64,000 bases of DNA from Nitrospirota bacterium (GCA_016195565.1 JACPZK010000004.1:68003-132002); one strand, 5' to 3'. Shown: positions 17,495-26,871, counted from the stretch's first letter. A program made the numbers and translations. Notes: generated by a model from the letters alone, not told the origin.

Positions 17495-18666
17495 CTGCCA
17501 AGCACCTTCTTGATTCCCTTTGCCGCCTGTTTTATCCTGTGCTCGTTCTCAACAAGGGCAAACCTCACATGCTCGTCCCCGCCCTCTCCAAACCCGATTC
17601 CGGGAGCTACGGCAACGCCTGCATCTTTAATCAGAAGTTTTGCAAACTCCAGTGAACCCATCTTCCTGAACTGCTCCGGAATCTTCGCCCATACAAACAT
17701 GGTTGCCCTTGGAGGCTCAATAATCCATCCTGCCTGATTTAGTCCCTTTATTAATACATTCCTTCTTGACTCGTATATTTTTCTGAATTCCTCAACACAA
17801 TCCTGAGGCCCTCTCAGAGCAACAATGCTTGCAATCTGTATGGGTTGGAACATCCCGTAGTCAAGATAACTCTTTATCTTTATCAGCGCTCCGACAATAT
17901 CCTTATTCCCAACGCAAAAACCGACTCTCCATCCTGCCATGGAATAGCTTTTTGTAAGAGAGAAAAATTCAACTCCTACATCCTTTGCTCCCGGAACCTG
18001 CAAAAAGCTCGGCGCCTTGTAATTATCAAACACAAGGTCTGCATAGGCAAAATCATGAACAACTATTATATTGTTTTCTTTTGCAAAATCCACGACCTTC
18101 TTAAAGAACTCCAGCCCTTCAACAACGATTGTTGTCGGATTGTGAGGGAAGTTCATTATAAGCATCTTAGGCCTGGGCCATGTTTTTTTAAATGCCTTTT
18201 CCATTTCTGCAAAAAAATCAATCCCCGGCCCTATCGGAATGCTTATAACCTCACCGCCTGCAATTATCACACTGTAAGGATGTATCGGATATGCAGGCGC
18301 AGGCGTCATAACAACATCTCCGGGCTGTATGGTTGCAAGGGCAAGGTGCGAAAGCCCTTCCTTTGACCCGATAGTTACAACTGTCTCGCTTTCAGGGTCT
18401 AAGTCAACATCAAATCTCCTCTTGTACCACTCGCATACCGCCATCCTCAACTGGGTGATTCCCTTTGATGCAGAATACCTGTGGTTCTTGGGATTATTCG
18501 CTGCCTCGCAGAGCTTGTCTATCACATGTTTTGGGGCAGGCATGTCAGGATTTCCCATGCCAAGGTCAATTATATCATCCCCGCGTTTTCTTGCCTCCAT
18601 CTTTAGGCCGTTGACTATGGCAAACACATAAGGCGGAAGCCTCTTTATCCTGTTAAACTCAAACAT
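17491..18666 (-). CDS. PLP-dependent aminotransferase class I/II (AlaC / LL-DAP aminotransferase-like)
   Basis: A 391-residue fold-type I aminotransferase. Seen: [14 protein letters not shown] near the N terminus, [17 protein letters not shown] (Asn that contacts PLP), VHDFAYADL (Asp to pyridine N) and [15 protein letters not shown] with the PLP-forming Lys near residue 236. Length and motifs match the alanine/valine-type AlaC (YfdZ) group, also close to LL-diaminopimelate aminotransferase. It is directly upstream of hom in the same unit, so an aspartate-family amino acid role is likely. Substrate cannot be fixed from motifs alone. Confidence 0.88.
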
Positions 18667-18671
18667 TTAAT

Positions 18672-18760
18672 TCCTCCAAAAAGTTAAAATTTGAAAGTTT
18701 AAAGTTAAAAATTAAAAGTTTTAAAACTCTTAACTCTTCACTTATAACTCATAACTGCTG
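18672..18760. repeat. AAGTTAAA-type low-complexity repeat
   Basis: Between the aminotransferase and lipA lies a run of variants of AAAGTTAAAA and of its reverse complement (TTAACTCTT, TAACTCATAACT). The last 20 bases run into lipA and form its final codons. A similar block is at 41007-41090. Confidence 0.6.
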
Positions 18761-19592
18761 TATGCATCTCCTCCGCATTCATTGAACTCCTTACAAGCGG
18801 AGCTGATGCCGCATATTTAAACCCTATTTTAACGGCTGTTTCTTTATATTCATTAAAAATCTCCGGCCTTACATATTCCTTAACAGGGAGATTCTGCTTG
18901 CCCGGCCTGAGGTATTGTCCTATTGTCACAGTATCACAGCCGGAATCTTTAAGGTCTTTCAATACGCTGACGACCTCATTGAAAGTCTCGCCCAGCCCTA
19001 CCATCAGCCCTGATTTTGCGTTAATATCAAGCGCTATCTTTTTTGCATTTCGCAACACATTTAAGGATCTTTCGTAATTTGCCTGAGGCCTTACATGCGG
19101 ATAAAGCCTTGGCACAGTCTCTACATTATGATTATAGACATCGGGCGCAGAATCAAGGACAGTCTTCAGTGCATCGTAATCACCTTTAAAATCAGGGGTG
19201 AGAACTTCCACCGTTGTCTTGGGAAGATGTTTTTTTACTGCCTTTACTGTTTCAGCAAAATGCCTGGCGCCGCCGTCAGGCAAGTCATCACGTGTAACAG
19301 AGGTTACAACCACATATTTCAATCCCATATCCTTTGCAGCCAGAGCAACCCTTTCAGGTTCCATTTCATCAAGAGGCTTAGGAGCAGAGGACTCTACAGA
19401 GCAGAACCCGCAGTTTCTTGTGCATGCAGAGCCGAGAATCATGAAAGCCGCCGCAGGTTTTGAAAAGCATTCTCCAATGTTCGGACATCGCGCCTCCTCG
19501 CAGACAGTTGAAAGGCGGTGATTCCTCAAAATCTGTTTAGTATCATGCCCCCCCATAGGGCTTTTTACTTTTATCCACTCCGGCAATCGCAT
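18738..19592 (-). CDS. lipA: Lipoyl synthase
   Basis: Radical SAM enzyme that inserts two sulfurs into octanoyl-carrier proteins. 284 residues with the auxiliary cluster motif CEEARCPNIGEC (about residues 32-43) and the radical SAM motif CTRNCGFC (about 58-65), followed by TSVTRDDLPDGGA, the family hallmark, and VMVGLGET. The third auxiliary-cluster ligand, a Ser near the C terminus, is present in PLVRSSMNAEEM. The last four codons come from the flanking low-complexity repeat. The GTG/ATG start is taken at MRLPEWIKV. Isolated from other lipoate genes here. Confidence 0.96.
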   Translation of the reverse strand: MRLPEWIKVKSPMGGHDTKQILRNHRLSTVCEEARCPNIGECFSKPAAAFMILGSACTRNCGFCSVESSAPKPLDEMEPERVALAAKDMGLKYVVVTSVTRDDLPDGGARHFAETVKAVKKHLPKTTVEVLTPDFKGDYDALKTVLDSAPDVYNHNVETVPRLYPHVRPQANYERSLNVLRNAKKIALDINAKSGLMVGLGETFNEVVSVLKDLKDSGCDTVTIGQYLRPGKQNLPVKEYVRPEIFNEYKETAVKIGFKYAASAPLVRSSMNAEEMHTAVMSYK

Positions 19593-19663
19593 GGTTATTA
19601 AACATAAAATAAATGGAAAAGTTTGTCAATCACAGGCAGGACTGAAAAATAGACATGGAAGGT

Positions 19664-19811
19664 TGTCATTGCGAGGCAAAGCCGAAGCAATCTGACACGA
19701 AGTGTCATTCCGAACGAAGTGAGGAATCTCAAGTGAGATTGCCACGGGCTACGCCCTCGCAACGACCTTTTAGGTCGGATTGCCACGAACCCTTCGGGTT
19801 CTCGCAATGAC
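19664..19811. repeat. REP-like palindromic element, compound copy 2
   Basis: Two or three imperfect palindromes in tandem, bounded by GTCATTGCGAGG and CTCGCAATGAC as in the copy at 12584-12656. Inner parts include CACGAAGTGTCATTCCG, TCGCAACGACC and AACCCTTCGGGTT. It fills most of the divergent gap between lipA and the EamA transporter; apparent reading frames inside it are not genes. Confidence 0.85.
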
Positions 19812-19869
19812 AGAAAATGCAATGTGTTAAAATGTTACCTATGCTTTATACGGAGGATATTGTTTCCCA

Positions 19870-20706
19870 ATGAATAGAATGATGCCTTCTCTTTATATTC
19901 TGCTTGCCATATTCCTGTGGAGCGGTCTTGGTATAATCGTAAGGCTTTCCGGCGTTGAGGTACACATCCTCATTTTTTATTCGGTCATAACAGCCTTGAT
20001 TGTTCAGGGCTTAATCTTATCACACAAAAATTACAGGAAGGAAATCCCTGATTTCAGGAGGCTTAAATATCCTGCAATATTAGGCGTCGCAGGGCTCCTG
20101 AATACGTTTTCTTATTTTCTTGCCTTTAAACATACAACGATAGCAAATGCAGTGCTCACTCATTACACTGCTCCTCTAATTGTTGCTTTTCTTGCCCCAT
20201 TATTTCTGAGAGAAAAAGTAACACGAAAGATTATTGTTGCAATAGTCATAGCTTCAACAGGCCTGTGGATTATGCTTAACGGATTTTCGTTCAAGGAAGG
20301 ACATGCTCTCGGAATAACCGCGGGGCTGGTATCGGGATTCGCTTATGCAGCAGTCATTATTTTCATCAGAGTTTACACGCAGAGCTTTAATCCTGTAGTG
20401 CTTGCCTTTTTCTCAAACGCAGTCATTGCAATCTTTCTTGCGCCTTTTGTCAGGGAGTTTCCGGTAAATGCGCTCTGGAGTTTTCTGGCAATGGGGATTG
20501 TTCATTCTACAATAGCCCCGATTCTCTACTTTAAAGGCCTTCGCTATGTCTCTGCCGGCAGAACTGCTGTGCTTGGGTATCTTGAACCCGTTATCGCGAT
20601 AATCTTCGGCATAATATTTTTGAATGAATTGCCGGGAAAAGGCTCAATTATCGGAGGACTGCTGATAATATTTTCAGGGTACCTTACTTTAAGAGAGGGG
20701 AAATAA
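19870..20706 (+). CDS. EamA/DMT-family transporter
   Basis: A 278-residue inner-membrane protein with about ten hydrophobic segments in two homologous halves, the EamA arrangement (VLTHYTAPLIVAFLAPLF in the first half, GRTAVLGYLEPVIAIIFG in the second). Members export amino acids or other small metabolites. The substrate is not readable from sequence. The start is at MNRMMPSLY; ribosome site weak (cggaggatattg). Single gene, convergent with the YgjP-like gene. Confidence 0.85.
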   Translation: MNRMMPSLYILLAIFLWSGLGIIVRLSGVEVHILIFYSVITALIVQGLILSHKNYRKEIPDFRRLKYPAILGVAGLLNTFSYFLAFKHTTIANAVLTHYTAPLIVAFLAPLFLREKVTRKIIVAIVIASTGLWIMLNGFSFKEGHALGITAGLVSGFAYAAVIIFIRVYTQSFNPVVLAFFSNAVIAIFLAPFVREFPVNALWSFLAMGIVHSTIAPILYFKGLRYVSAGRTAVLGYLEPVIAIIFGIIFLNELPGKGSIIGGLLIIFSGYLTLREGK

Positions 20707-20753
20707 GCAGAGCTTCTCCGGAACTTTTGCTGATTTTTCCGCTCCGGGTTCCT

Positions 20754-21425
20754 TTAAATACTCAGAGTCCTTTCGTTATCCTTCAACCACTTTTGCCTTC
20801 TTTTAAAATCAGGCATGATGCTTTTTACTTTATCCCAAAATAATCTTGAGTGGTCTCTTTGTTCCAAATGCACAAGTTCATGCACAATTACATAGTCAAT
20901 TATTTCCAGCGGCGCCATTATCAAACGCCAGCTGAAATTTACAGTTCTCTTTGAGCCGCTTGAGCCCCATCTTCTTTGAGCGCCAGTGATTTTGATTGAG
21001 AGCGGCTTATATCCGGTAAGGCTTGAATACCACTCGCAGCGCTCTTTTATCTTCTTTTCCGCGACTGATTTGTACCACTTTATCACAACATCCCTTGCAT
21101 AAGGCACTTTTTCCAGAGATAAAAGCAGATTATCTTTAAGCTCAATATCAACACTAATACTATCCACAATTTCCAAATTATAGCTCTTTCCGAGACAAAA
21201 GAATGACTCTCCATTTACAAATTCCTTAGCTTTTGGCTTAGGCCTGCTCTGTATCTCCTGCAACTTTGCTCTAATCCATACACGTTTTTCATTAACCAGC
21301 TTTTCCAAATAATCAAAAGGAGTTTTGAGCGGTGCGCGGATAACGAGCGTTGCATCGTGTGTCAGCACAAGCGCAATCGTTTTTCTTTTTGAGCGGATTA
21401 TTCTGCTGATTTTAATTTCTTCCAT
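20754..21425 (-). CDS. YgjP-like metal-dependent hydrolase (SprT/DUF45 type)
   Basis: A 223-residue protein of the YgjP/WLM metalloprotease family. The zinc motif is VHELVHLEQRDHSRLFWDKV (HExxH at about residues 183-187 with a third His nearby), preceded by RWGSSGSKRTVNFSWRLIMAPLEIIDYV, a signature of the family. It is often coupled to restriction-type or methylase loci. A direct repeat carrying a TATAAT box lies just upstream of its start, leaving almost no leader. Confidence 0.88.
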   Translation of the reverse strand: MEEIKISRIIRSKRKTIALVLTHDATLVIRAPLKTPFDYLEKLVNEKRVWIRAKLQEIQSRPKPKAKEFVNGESFFCLGKSYNLEIVDSISVDIELKDNLLLSLEKVPYARDVVIKWYKSVAEKKIKERCEWYSSLTGYKPLSIKITGAQRRWGSSGSKRTVNFSWRLIMAPLEIIDYVIVHELVHLEQRDHSRLFWDKVKSIMPDFKRRQKWLKDNERTLSI

Positions 21426-21434
21426 AAAGTGCGG

Positions 21435-21527
21435 AACTATTATAACAGACGGCGGAAGTTGAAAAAAATGGAAGGTAAGGGGGGGCTGGGATTTCAGATT
21501 CTTGAGAGGGCGGAGTTTAAGACGTGA
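21435..21527 (-). repeat. 93-bp direct repeat with promoter, copy A
   Basis: Matches 22615-22706 over about 93 bases with scattered differences. On the minus strand both copies carry an extended -10 TGTTATAAT (here 21447-21439), with downstream genes starting soon after. Copy A precedes the YgjP-like gene; copy B precedes the zeta-like toxin gene. Confidence 0.8.
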
Positions 21528-21638
21528 GAGCGGAACGTTCCAATGATACGCTAAGAGTTGCCACTGAAAAATCGTACTCTCTTTTCATAATATCAAGACC
21601 TCCTTTCAATATATTGAATCTCTACTTTCCCTTCTACT

Positions 21639-21797
21639 CTATGAGTCGCAGACAATCGCAATCTCCTCCGGCGTGAGGCCATAGAGTTTATAAACCATTT
21701 GGTTAATTTGTTTTTCGAGATTGGAGATGTCAGCATTGGGGCTTTTTGTTTGGCGGAGAGGATTTGGTCAACGAAATATGAGAAAGGTTGTAACTCG
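21639..21797 (-). pseudogene. Remnant of a DNA methylase/restriction C terminus, frameshifted
   Basis: Minus-strand translation gives NELQPFSYFVDQILSAKQKAP and then, after a -1 shift, NADISNLEKQINQMVYKLYG followed by LTPEEIAIV and a stop. The last part is the well-known C-terminal tail of Eco57I/TaqI-type N6-adenine methylase or restriction-methylase proteins. Loss of one A near 21721-21727 explains the shift. Only about 50 residues remain, so this is a dead fragment. Confidence 0.7.
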
Positions 21798-21986
21798 TTA
21801 TTGTACTGCAATTTCTTCGGGCTTAATCCAGACAATTTTCCCATCACGCCAGACAACAATCGGGTTGCCGGCCTGTTTATGCTTTAACAAAGCATCACGA
21901 ACACCTTGAGCCAATGCCTGAGTGATCCTTTCAGGGTCTGCAAAAGCCTCAGCGATTTTGTCTTTATGTTTTTCCTTTATTGCCAT
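21798..21986 (-). CDS. Small protein paired with zeta-like toxin, putative antitoxin
   Basis: Sixty-two residues (MAIKEKHKDKIAEAFADPE... KIVWIKPEEIAVQ). It overlaps the zeta-like kinase gene by 23 bases and lies downstream of it. Charge-rich helix followed by a beta-like segment WRDGKIVWIKPEEI; such small partners are common behind zeta/AAA toxin genes and neutralise them. Here the order is kinase first, small protein second. Function is inferred from the pairing. Confidence 0.6.
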   Translation of the reverse strand: MAIKEKHKDKIAEAFADPERITQALAQGVRDALLKHKQAGNPIVVWRDGKIVWIKPEEIAVQ

Positions 21987-22566
21987 ATGCCTCTTTAATA
22001 TTATGCCAAAGAGAGGGATTGTTTACAAGCAGACTTATATCTTTTTCACCATAAGCCAGCAATTTGGGATTCCCTCCTCCTGAGTTGTCATAAAAAAACC
22101 ATGTATCCGCCAAAGGACGATAGAGTTTGAAAAAATTCCGAATGCCAGAATGATAACGCCGCCTGATAGTTTCCTCCGGCACATTGTGCCCGCCCATACG
22201 GACCCGCTCAGCGACGCGCGCAATAGCAAAATCCTCATTTGGCAGCCATAGAAAAACCAGATGAAAGTCGTAGTCTGTTTTGCTCAGGTCAGCAATCCAT
22301 GGAGCAAAAGTACGACTTGCCAATGTTGTCTCAAAGGCAAAATTAACACGTTTTTTTGCAAGATAATGTATGCGCTCAAGCATTACGCGTCCTGCATGAA
22401 AAACTGCACCCTCAGGCTGAAATCCGGATAGACCTTGTGCGATTAGGTCTGCATTAACAAACTCAGTAACCTTAAGCGTACCTTTCAGTAAGGAAGGCGC
22501 AGTTGTTGATTTTCCTGCACCGTTTGGGCCTGCTATGACTATAAGATTCTGGCGCTGAATTTTCAT
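21964..22566 (-). CDS. Zeta toxin-like P-loop kinase
   Basis: A 200-residue protein with Walker A GPNGAGKST (residues 14-22), NADLIAQGLS and FETTLASR, the zeta-toxin sugar-nucleotide kinase pattern, and RVRMGGHNVPEETIRRRY, the conserved Arg-rich region. Zeta toxins phosphorylate UDP-N-acetylglucosamine and poison cell-wall synthesis, or act as regulated kinases. Upstream, a direct repeat carries a promoter (TGTTATAAT). It forms a two-gene unit with the 62-residue protein. Confidence 0.82.
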   Translation of the reverse strand: MKIQRQNLIVIAGPNGAGKSTTAPSLLKGTLKVTEFVNADLIAQGLSGFQPEGAVFHAGRVMLERIHYLAKKRVNFAFETTLASRTFAPWIADLSKTDYDFHLVFLWLPNEDFAIARVAERVRMGGHNVPEETIRRRYHSGIRNFFKLYRPLADTWFFYDNSGGGNPKLLAYGEKDISLLVNNPSLWHNIKEAYGNKGKT

Positions 22567-22614
22567 AAAGATTTATTTCTTCCCCTCCACAATCGCAATG
22601 TGCGGTTTGAGTTG

Positions 22615-22706
22615 AACTATTATAACAGACAGAGGAAGTTGAAAAAAATGGAAGGTAAAGGGTGGCTGGGATTTCAGATTCTTGAGATGGCAGGATTTAG
22701 ACGTGA
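22615..22706 (-). repeat. 92-bp direct repeat with promoter, copy B
   Basis: Second copy of the 93-bp element at 21435-21527. The -10 TGTTATAAT lies at 22627-22619. It stands 49 bases upstream of the zeta-like gene start. The two copies bracket the zeta-like pair and the methylase remnant. Confidence 0.8.
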
Positions 22707-22791
22707 TTGACCTGCCCGCAGTAGGGGTCTGGGGGGATTGCGGGCGGGTTTCTGACTGGGGGTTTCGGAAAGGAAGCTGCTATGCAAATTA

Positions 22792-23787
22792 CTATTGCGG
22801 TTTGATTTTCTGTTGAGGTTGTGACCCAACGAAAATCTGCTGAAATTGCTTGCCCCACGATACACCGTGCGCGCTTTCGTACAATTTCACAAACGGACTG
22901 ACGTTGAAAAATCCATTGAGTAAGATATATGACTCCCATAACAAATCTTGAAGCGTATCGTCAGCAAGTTCAATTTTCAAACCAAAGGCGGTAAGCTTAT
23001 CCATAGGCAAAGGTCGTGAGTGCATCAAATGCGTATCATAATCGGAAAAGTAGCTCACCGCCTTTTTGATTTTTTTACCAACATTTTTTTTACCCTTAAA
23101 CATATACTTTTTTAGCCAAGTTGAAACAAGCTCTTTTGATAACTTTTCCGAATCCTCGCAAAGCTCCAATAGCTCAAGCGAGTATTTTTCAATGAGCGGG
23201 ATATATGCGGGCAAAGCCTCGGGGCCTTCTTTGGCAATTCTCTCTTTTGCTTTCTCAAAACCTCGCTTGATAGAACGGGCGGGAACTCCGTTTATTTGTG
23301 GGTCAATTGGCCCCAAAATTGCGCTAGAGTGCAAAACAATAGAATTGCCGGACAAAGCCAACATCGTGGCCGCTGAATAGGCAGAGTGTGGAATAAGAAA
23401 ATTTATTTCTTCAAACTTATCACGCAATAAACAAACAAGACGCTCCGTTGCGTCTGGTCTCCCGCCAGGACTATGCAAAAGCACATCAATGGATTTACTG
23501 CCCTTTACTGAATTGATAAGATCAGTGAAACCGTCTACATCGGAAAGGTCAATCGTATTCGGAGCGTTCTGCGGCACACCCTCCAAAAATTTCGTAGCGT
23601 AAATTAGAAGTGGGCGGCCACGATGCTTTTCAATTTCCTCATAGCAAGCATTACGAAGCGCAAATAAATCCTTGGTAGTTATTGGTTGCCCTGCTTGTTG
23701 TGCAGTACCAAAATAATCATGCCAATCTTGCGTAGTCTTAAACTTTTTACGTTGTGGTTGAGGCGATTCCATACTGGTTAATTTCAA
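22792..23787 (-). CDS. SDH_sah / ClpP-like serine protease family protein
   Basis: A 331-residue protein of the ClpP/crotonase-fold SDH_sah group. Seen: IDVLLHSPGGRPDATERLVCLLRDK (oxyanion Gly-Gly), IPHSAYSAATMLALSGNSIVLHSSAILGPIDPQ with the Ser/Ala core, matching SppA/ClpP-type serine-Lys hydrolases. No signal peptide, so it acts in the cytoplasm or is peripheral. Its 5' end overlaps a small upstream gene by 41 bases. The family is scattered on accessory DNA, but its exact role is unknown. Confidence 0.82.
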   Translation of the reverse strand: MKLTSMESPQPQRKKFKTTQDWHDYFGTAQQAGQPITTKDLFALRNACYEEIEKHRGRPLLIYATKFLEGVPQNAPNTIDLSDVDGFTDLINSVKGSKSIDVLLHSPGGRPDATERLVCLLRDKFEEINFLIPHSAYSAATMLALSGNSIVLHSSAILGPIDPQINGVPARSIKRGFEKAKERIAKEGPEALPAYIPLIEKYSLELLELCEDSEKLSKELVSTWLKKYMFKGKKNVGKKIKKAVSYFSDYDTHLMHSRPLPMDKLTAFGLKIELADDTLQDLLWESYILLNGFFNVSPFVKLYESAHGVSWGKQFQQIFVGSQPQQKIKPQ

Positions 23788-23971
23788 AATTAAGCGTTGA
23801 ACCAGTCGCCGCCTTAAAAGTCGGTTTCCTGCCCATCGCTATGTCTGCCCTCTCAATAAGATCAGAGGTTTTTTTGTAATGGTCATAAGACTTCAACGCC
23901 TCGGAGTTTTTTTCCAAAACCTTCCTTGAAACTACTTTAGAGATTAGTTTTTGAGGGGATTCTTTCGTCAT
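23747..23971 (-). CDS. Small protein upstream of the SDH_sah gene
   Basis: ATG at 23971 is chosen over 23998 because the shorter product starts MTKESPQK with the longer N-terminal part (MFEYSILTI) unlikely. Seventy-four residues, basic at the N terminus and helical (LEKNSEALKSYDHYKKTSDLIERADIAMG). It is encoded in a different frame overlapping the SDH_sah gene by 41 bases, so both are translated together. Pattern resembles antitoxin- or partner-type small proteins. No family recognised. Confidence 0.55.
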   Translation of the reverse strand: MTKESPQKLISKVVSRKVLEKNSEALKSYDHYKKTSDLIERADIAMGRKPTFKAATGSTLNFEINQYGIASTTT

Positions 23972-24032
23972 TATAGTAAGTATACTATATTCAAACAAAT
24001 AAACAAAATCAATCTTTTTATGCTAAAACTGT

Positions 24033-24378
24033 TGGTGGAGGCGGCGGGAATTGAACCCGCGTCCGAAAGCACTACTCTCAGGTTTCTACATGTTTGTTCT
24101 GCCTACTTAATCTCGGATGATGAACCGCCGGCAAACGGGCTATTTCATCACCCCATCTCCCTTTATCTTGCCTCAAGTTCAGGAGAAAGACCTGAGGCCA
24201 GCCTGCTGCCTTCGCTGCATCCAAAACACAGGCAATCTTGGAGCAGCGTGCCGCTTTAATTAAGCAGCAAGTGCCAGTTCGTTGTTGGCTTTTGTGTTTT
24301 TTCCCATCTTTTTACGTGGTGATGGAGCCACGACATGCCACCTAAGCCTCGTAACCCCCGTCGAGCCCTTTCGCCCCC
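24033..24378 (-). ncRNA. ssrA: Transfer-messenger RNA
   Basis: Minus-strand RNA of about 346 bases. The 5' end GGGGGCGAAAGGGCTCGACG and the 3' end GGGTTCAATTCCCGCCGCC-TCCACCA fold together as the tRNA-like part (GGGGGCG pairs with CGCCTCC, CCA is encoded). An internal open frame ends GCT GCT TAA and encodes the tag GKNTKANNELALAA, ending in the degron ALAA. It rescues stalled ribosomes together with SmpB, whose gene lies 2 kb away on the same strand. Its apparent ORFs on the plus strand are not real. Confidence 0.97.
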
Positions 24379-24503
24379 GAGGACAAACTCTACGTTTATA
24401 ATAACATTTATCTGTTGTGTGTTGCACGCCGGACTGACTTCAGGGAAAATAAGGAATACACTTATGATTGCGCTGTAATGTCCCTGTATAATGCAGTTAT
24501 GGT

Positions 24504-26381
24504 TTATCCCTTCTTCTTTATCATTATCAGGTCATTGGTCATTCGCGTGACATCGTCGTAAAACTTTTTAACCTTCTCGTATTGCGCCGCTGGAGTGCGG
24601 GACTCTTTGTATTCATACACCTCTATCCCGGATATGGTATTTCCATTGACATGGTATGTGCGTTCGTATCTCGCAAAAATATGGTTCAGCGCCACTATCT
24701 TGGGCAAATTCACAATCTCATACCCGTCAGGGATCAAATAGGTCACATGCTTTTCTTTTCTGGCATTGTCGGTAAACACAATAGGATATTTCCTTTTTGG
24801 CGTTGTAAATAGTGTTCCACGCGGCCTCTGGGGCATCCCGAACATCATCATGTCTCCAACGCGCTGAACCCTGTGTGAGTTCTCATATTTCAGTCGCACA
24901 GTGATTTTAGTATGGGGAGTACTCAGGTTTTTCCATTCTCTTTCAAGCACCTTTCCGCCAGAGGAAAAGGCGGACTCGAAAGTAGCGAAAAATTTCTGTT
25001 GTTCATCGTTAGGCATGTTCCTAAACCTTTCCCTAATTGAGATAGAGAGTTCCATGGGAAGTAATGCAGTCGCCTCGACGATAGCAATTCCATCATCCTG
25101 AATCACGGCATGTTCCTCGGTAATGGTCACCACTTCTGACTCATCCATCAACGGTATAGTGCTGAAAAAGCCGCCTTTCTCGTTTACCACCAAAACTGTC
25201 CTTTTAGACAAGGCAGCTGGAATTTCGTAAAAATAGTATCCTTTATGCAAAAGGTCATAGTAATATTTTTTACCATCTATCTAAAAGAAAATAATGGCAT
25301 GGTTGAAATAGGTTGGCATGGGCAGCAGTCCTTCTTTTTTGAAGACCGTGCTCGAAGGGAAGAGCACGGGATATGCTTTTACGCCTATCTCGGAAAGCAT
25401 AGCCATCCCCATGAGAGTATAATCCTTACAGTCTCCATATTTGTTGGAAAACATCTGGTCCGAGGGATGGGGCTCATAGCTGTGGAAGTCCATGTTCATA
25501 GCAACATAGCGAAAATCATCCTGTATATATTCGATAATGGCCTGTACCTTATCGGAGAGTAATTTCTTGCCCTTGGTTATCTCATTTGCCTTCTTCTTCA
25601 TTTCGTCGGATAGGCGCAGGTTCTTACTGAAGAGGTTCCATGCCCATATTGACATCTCTTCCCACGAATCCAGCGTAGAAATTGCCACAGTCTCATATAC
25701 CTCTTCCCATGGCGGCATATACTCTTCAAATTCTATTTTATCAATGTCCGATATCTCCCATGTATAGATAACATTATCTTTAGAATAGGTAACAATCGGC
25801 TTTCTGTCAGTATTGATATATTTGAAATGCAGTTTCATGTCCTTAGGTGCGACCATGGTATATTTCTGCACCTTCACCGGCACGGCAGAGGAGAGGGAAA
25901 TCATGTCGTAAAAGTTCTTTTCAATTACCGGTTTTGTGGTTTCGACAGCCACTTGCCAGTCGATTACACTTCCCACCACCACATGAGGCATCGTAATAAG
26001 TTTTGTCCGTTCGTCACTGTAAACAGCATATCCCTTTTTCAAAGCTAAGTCCTGTATTTCCCGCGACTGCAGCTTCTCGCCTCCTGGAGTTATGGTGAAG
26101 GCCTGTATGTCCTTTACTACCTCCCTGCTCTTGTCGTAGTCGACAGATATCTCCCCCATGTCTTTTGCACCATCTTTTTGGATCCTTGCCACAAACCGGG
26201 TCGTGGTCAAAGTGGTAAAATCTTTTCTGAGTTCAACTGTCCGTTCAGAGCGCAGAAATACATACGGCTCATCCCTATACTTCTCTTCCCATGTTTGTGG
26301 TGTGTCTGACGCATACGATGACAAGAATATGCATAGCACTGCGGCCATTACAGTGAATGTTATGTACTTTGGTCTTCTCAT
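24504..26381 (-). pseudogene. DUF3857/transglutaminase-like protein interrupted by an in-frame amber codon
   Basis: One continuous reading frame of 626 codons is broken only by TAG at 25283-25281 (codon 367). The upstream part has a signal peptide, a DUF3857 domain (residues about 40-230) and the transglutaminase core with Cys318 in KYGDCKDYTLMG and His361 in YFNHAII; downstream in the same frame the protein continues IDGKKYYYDLLH with Asp376, then a beta-rich C-terminal domain. So the stop separates His from Asp. A recent nonsense mutation, a sequencing error or readthrough all fit. The shape is that of a secreted DUF3857 protein. Confidence 0.8.
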
Positions 26382-26427
26382 ATAAGCCCTCCATTAAGAA
26401 TGCAAAATATATATCTTATCCAAACTT

Positions 26428-26871
26428 TTACCTGCTTTTCATCGCCCTTTCTATTTCTCTGTCAGCTTCTTTTTTCTTTATAGCATCTCTTTTTTCATAC
26501 TGTCTCTTGCCCTTTGCAAGCCCTATCTCAACCTTTGCGAAAGAGCCTTTGAAATATATCTTTAAAGGAATAAGCGAGTAACTTTTTTGCGCCACCTGCC
26601 CCCTTAATCTCTCTATCTCTTTTTTGTGCAGGAGCAGTTTTCTCGTTCTAAGCGGTTCATGATTTGTGATGTTGCCGTGGCTGTAAGGGCTGATGTGACA
26701 ATTAATAAGAAAGAGCTCGCTATCCTTTGCAAGAACATAGCTGTCTTTCAGATTCCCCTTCCCTTCCCTCAGGGATTTCACCTCAGTTCCCAAAAGGGCA
26801 ATGCCGGCCTCTGTTTTTTCCTCTATGTGATAATCGTGGTATGCCTTCCTGTTCTGGCAGACTATGTTCAT
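26428..26871 (-). CDS. smpB: SsrA-binding protein
   Basis: A 147-residue partner of tmRNA. Family landmarks: [40 protein letters not shown] at the N terminus, [21 protein letters not shown] in the middle, [32 protein letters not shown] at the basic C-terminal helix. Binds the tRNA-like domain of the tmRNA encoded downstream. Normal length. Confidence 0.97.
   Translation of the reverse strand: MNIVCQNRKAYHDYHIEEKTEAGIALLGTEVKSLREGKGNLKDSYVLAKDSELFLINCHISPYSHGNITNHEPLRTRKLLLHKKEIERLRGQVAQKSYSLIPLKIYFKGSFAKVEIGLAKGKRQYEKRDAIKKKEADREIERAMKSR

Noticed and set aside
19598-19822. Minus-strand ORF of 74 codons
   Set aside because: It lies in the compound REP-like repeat; translation is repetitive and has no ribosome site.
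24033-24080. T-arm sequence looks like the end of a tRNA gene
   Set aside because: It is the 3' part of tmRNA; the whole 346-base tmRNA with its tag is present.
25281-25283. TAG as a pyrrolysine or selenocysteine-type recoding signal
   Set aside because: No pyl genes or recoding structure seen; the position is in a loop, not a catalytic residue.
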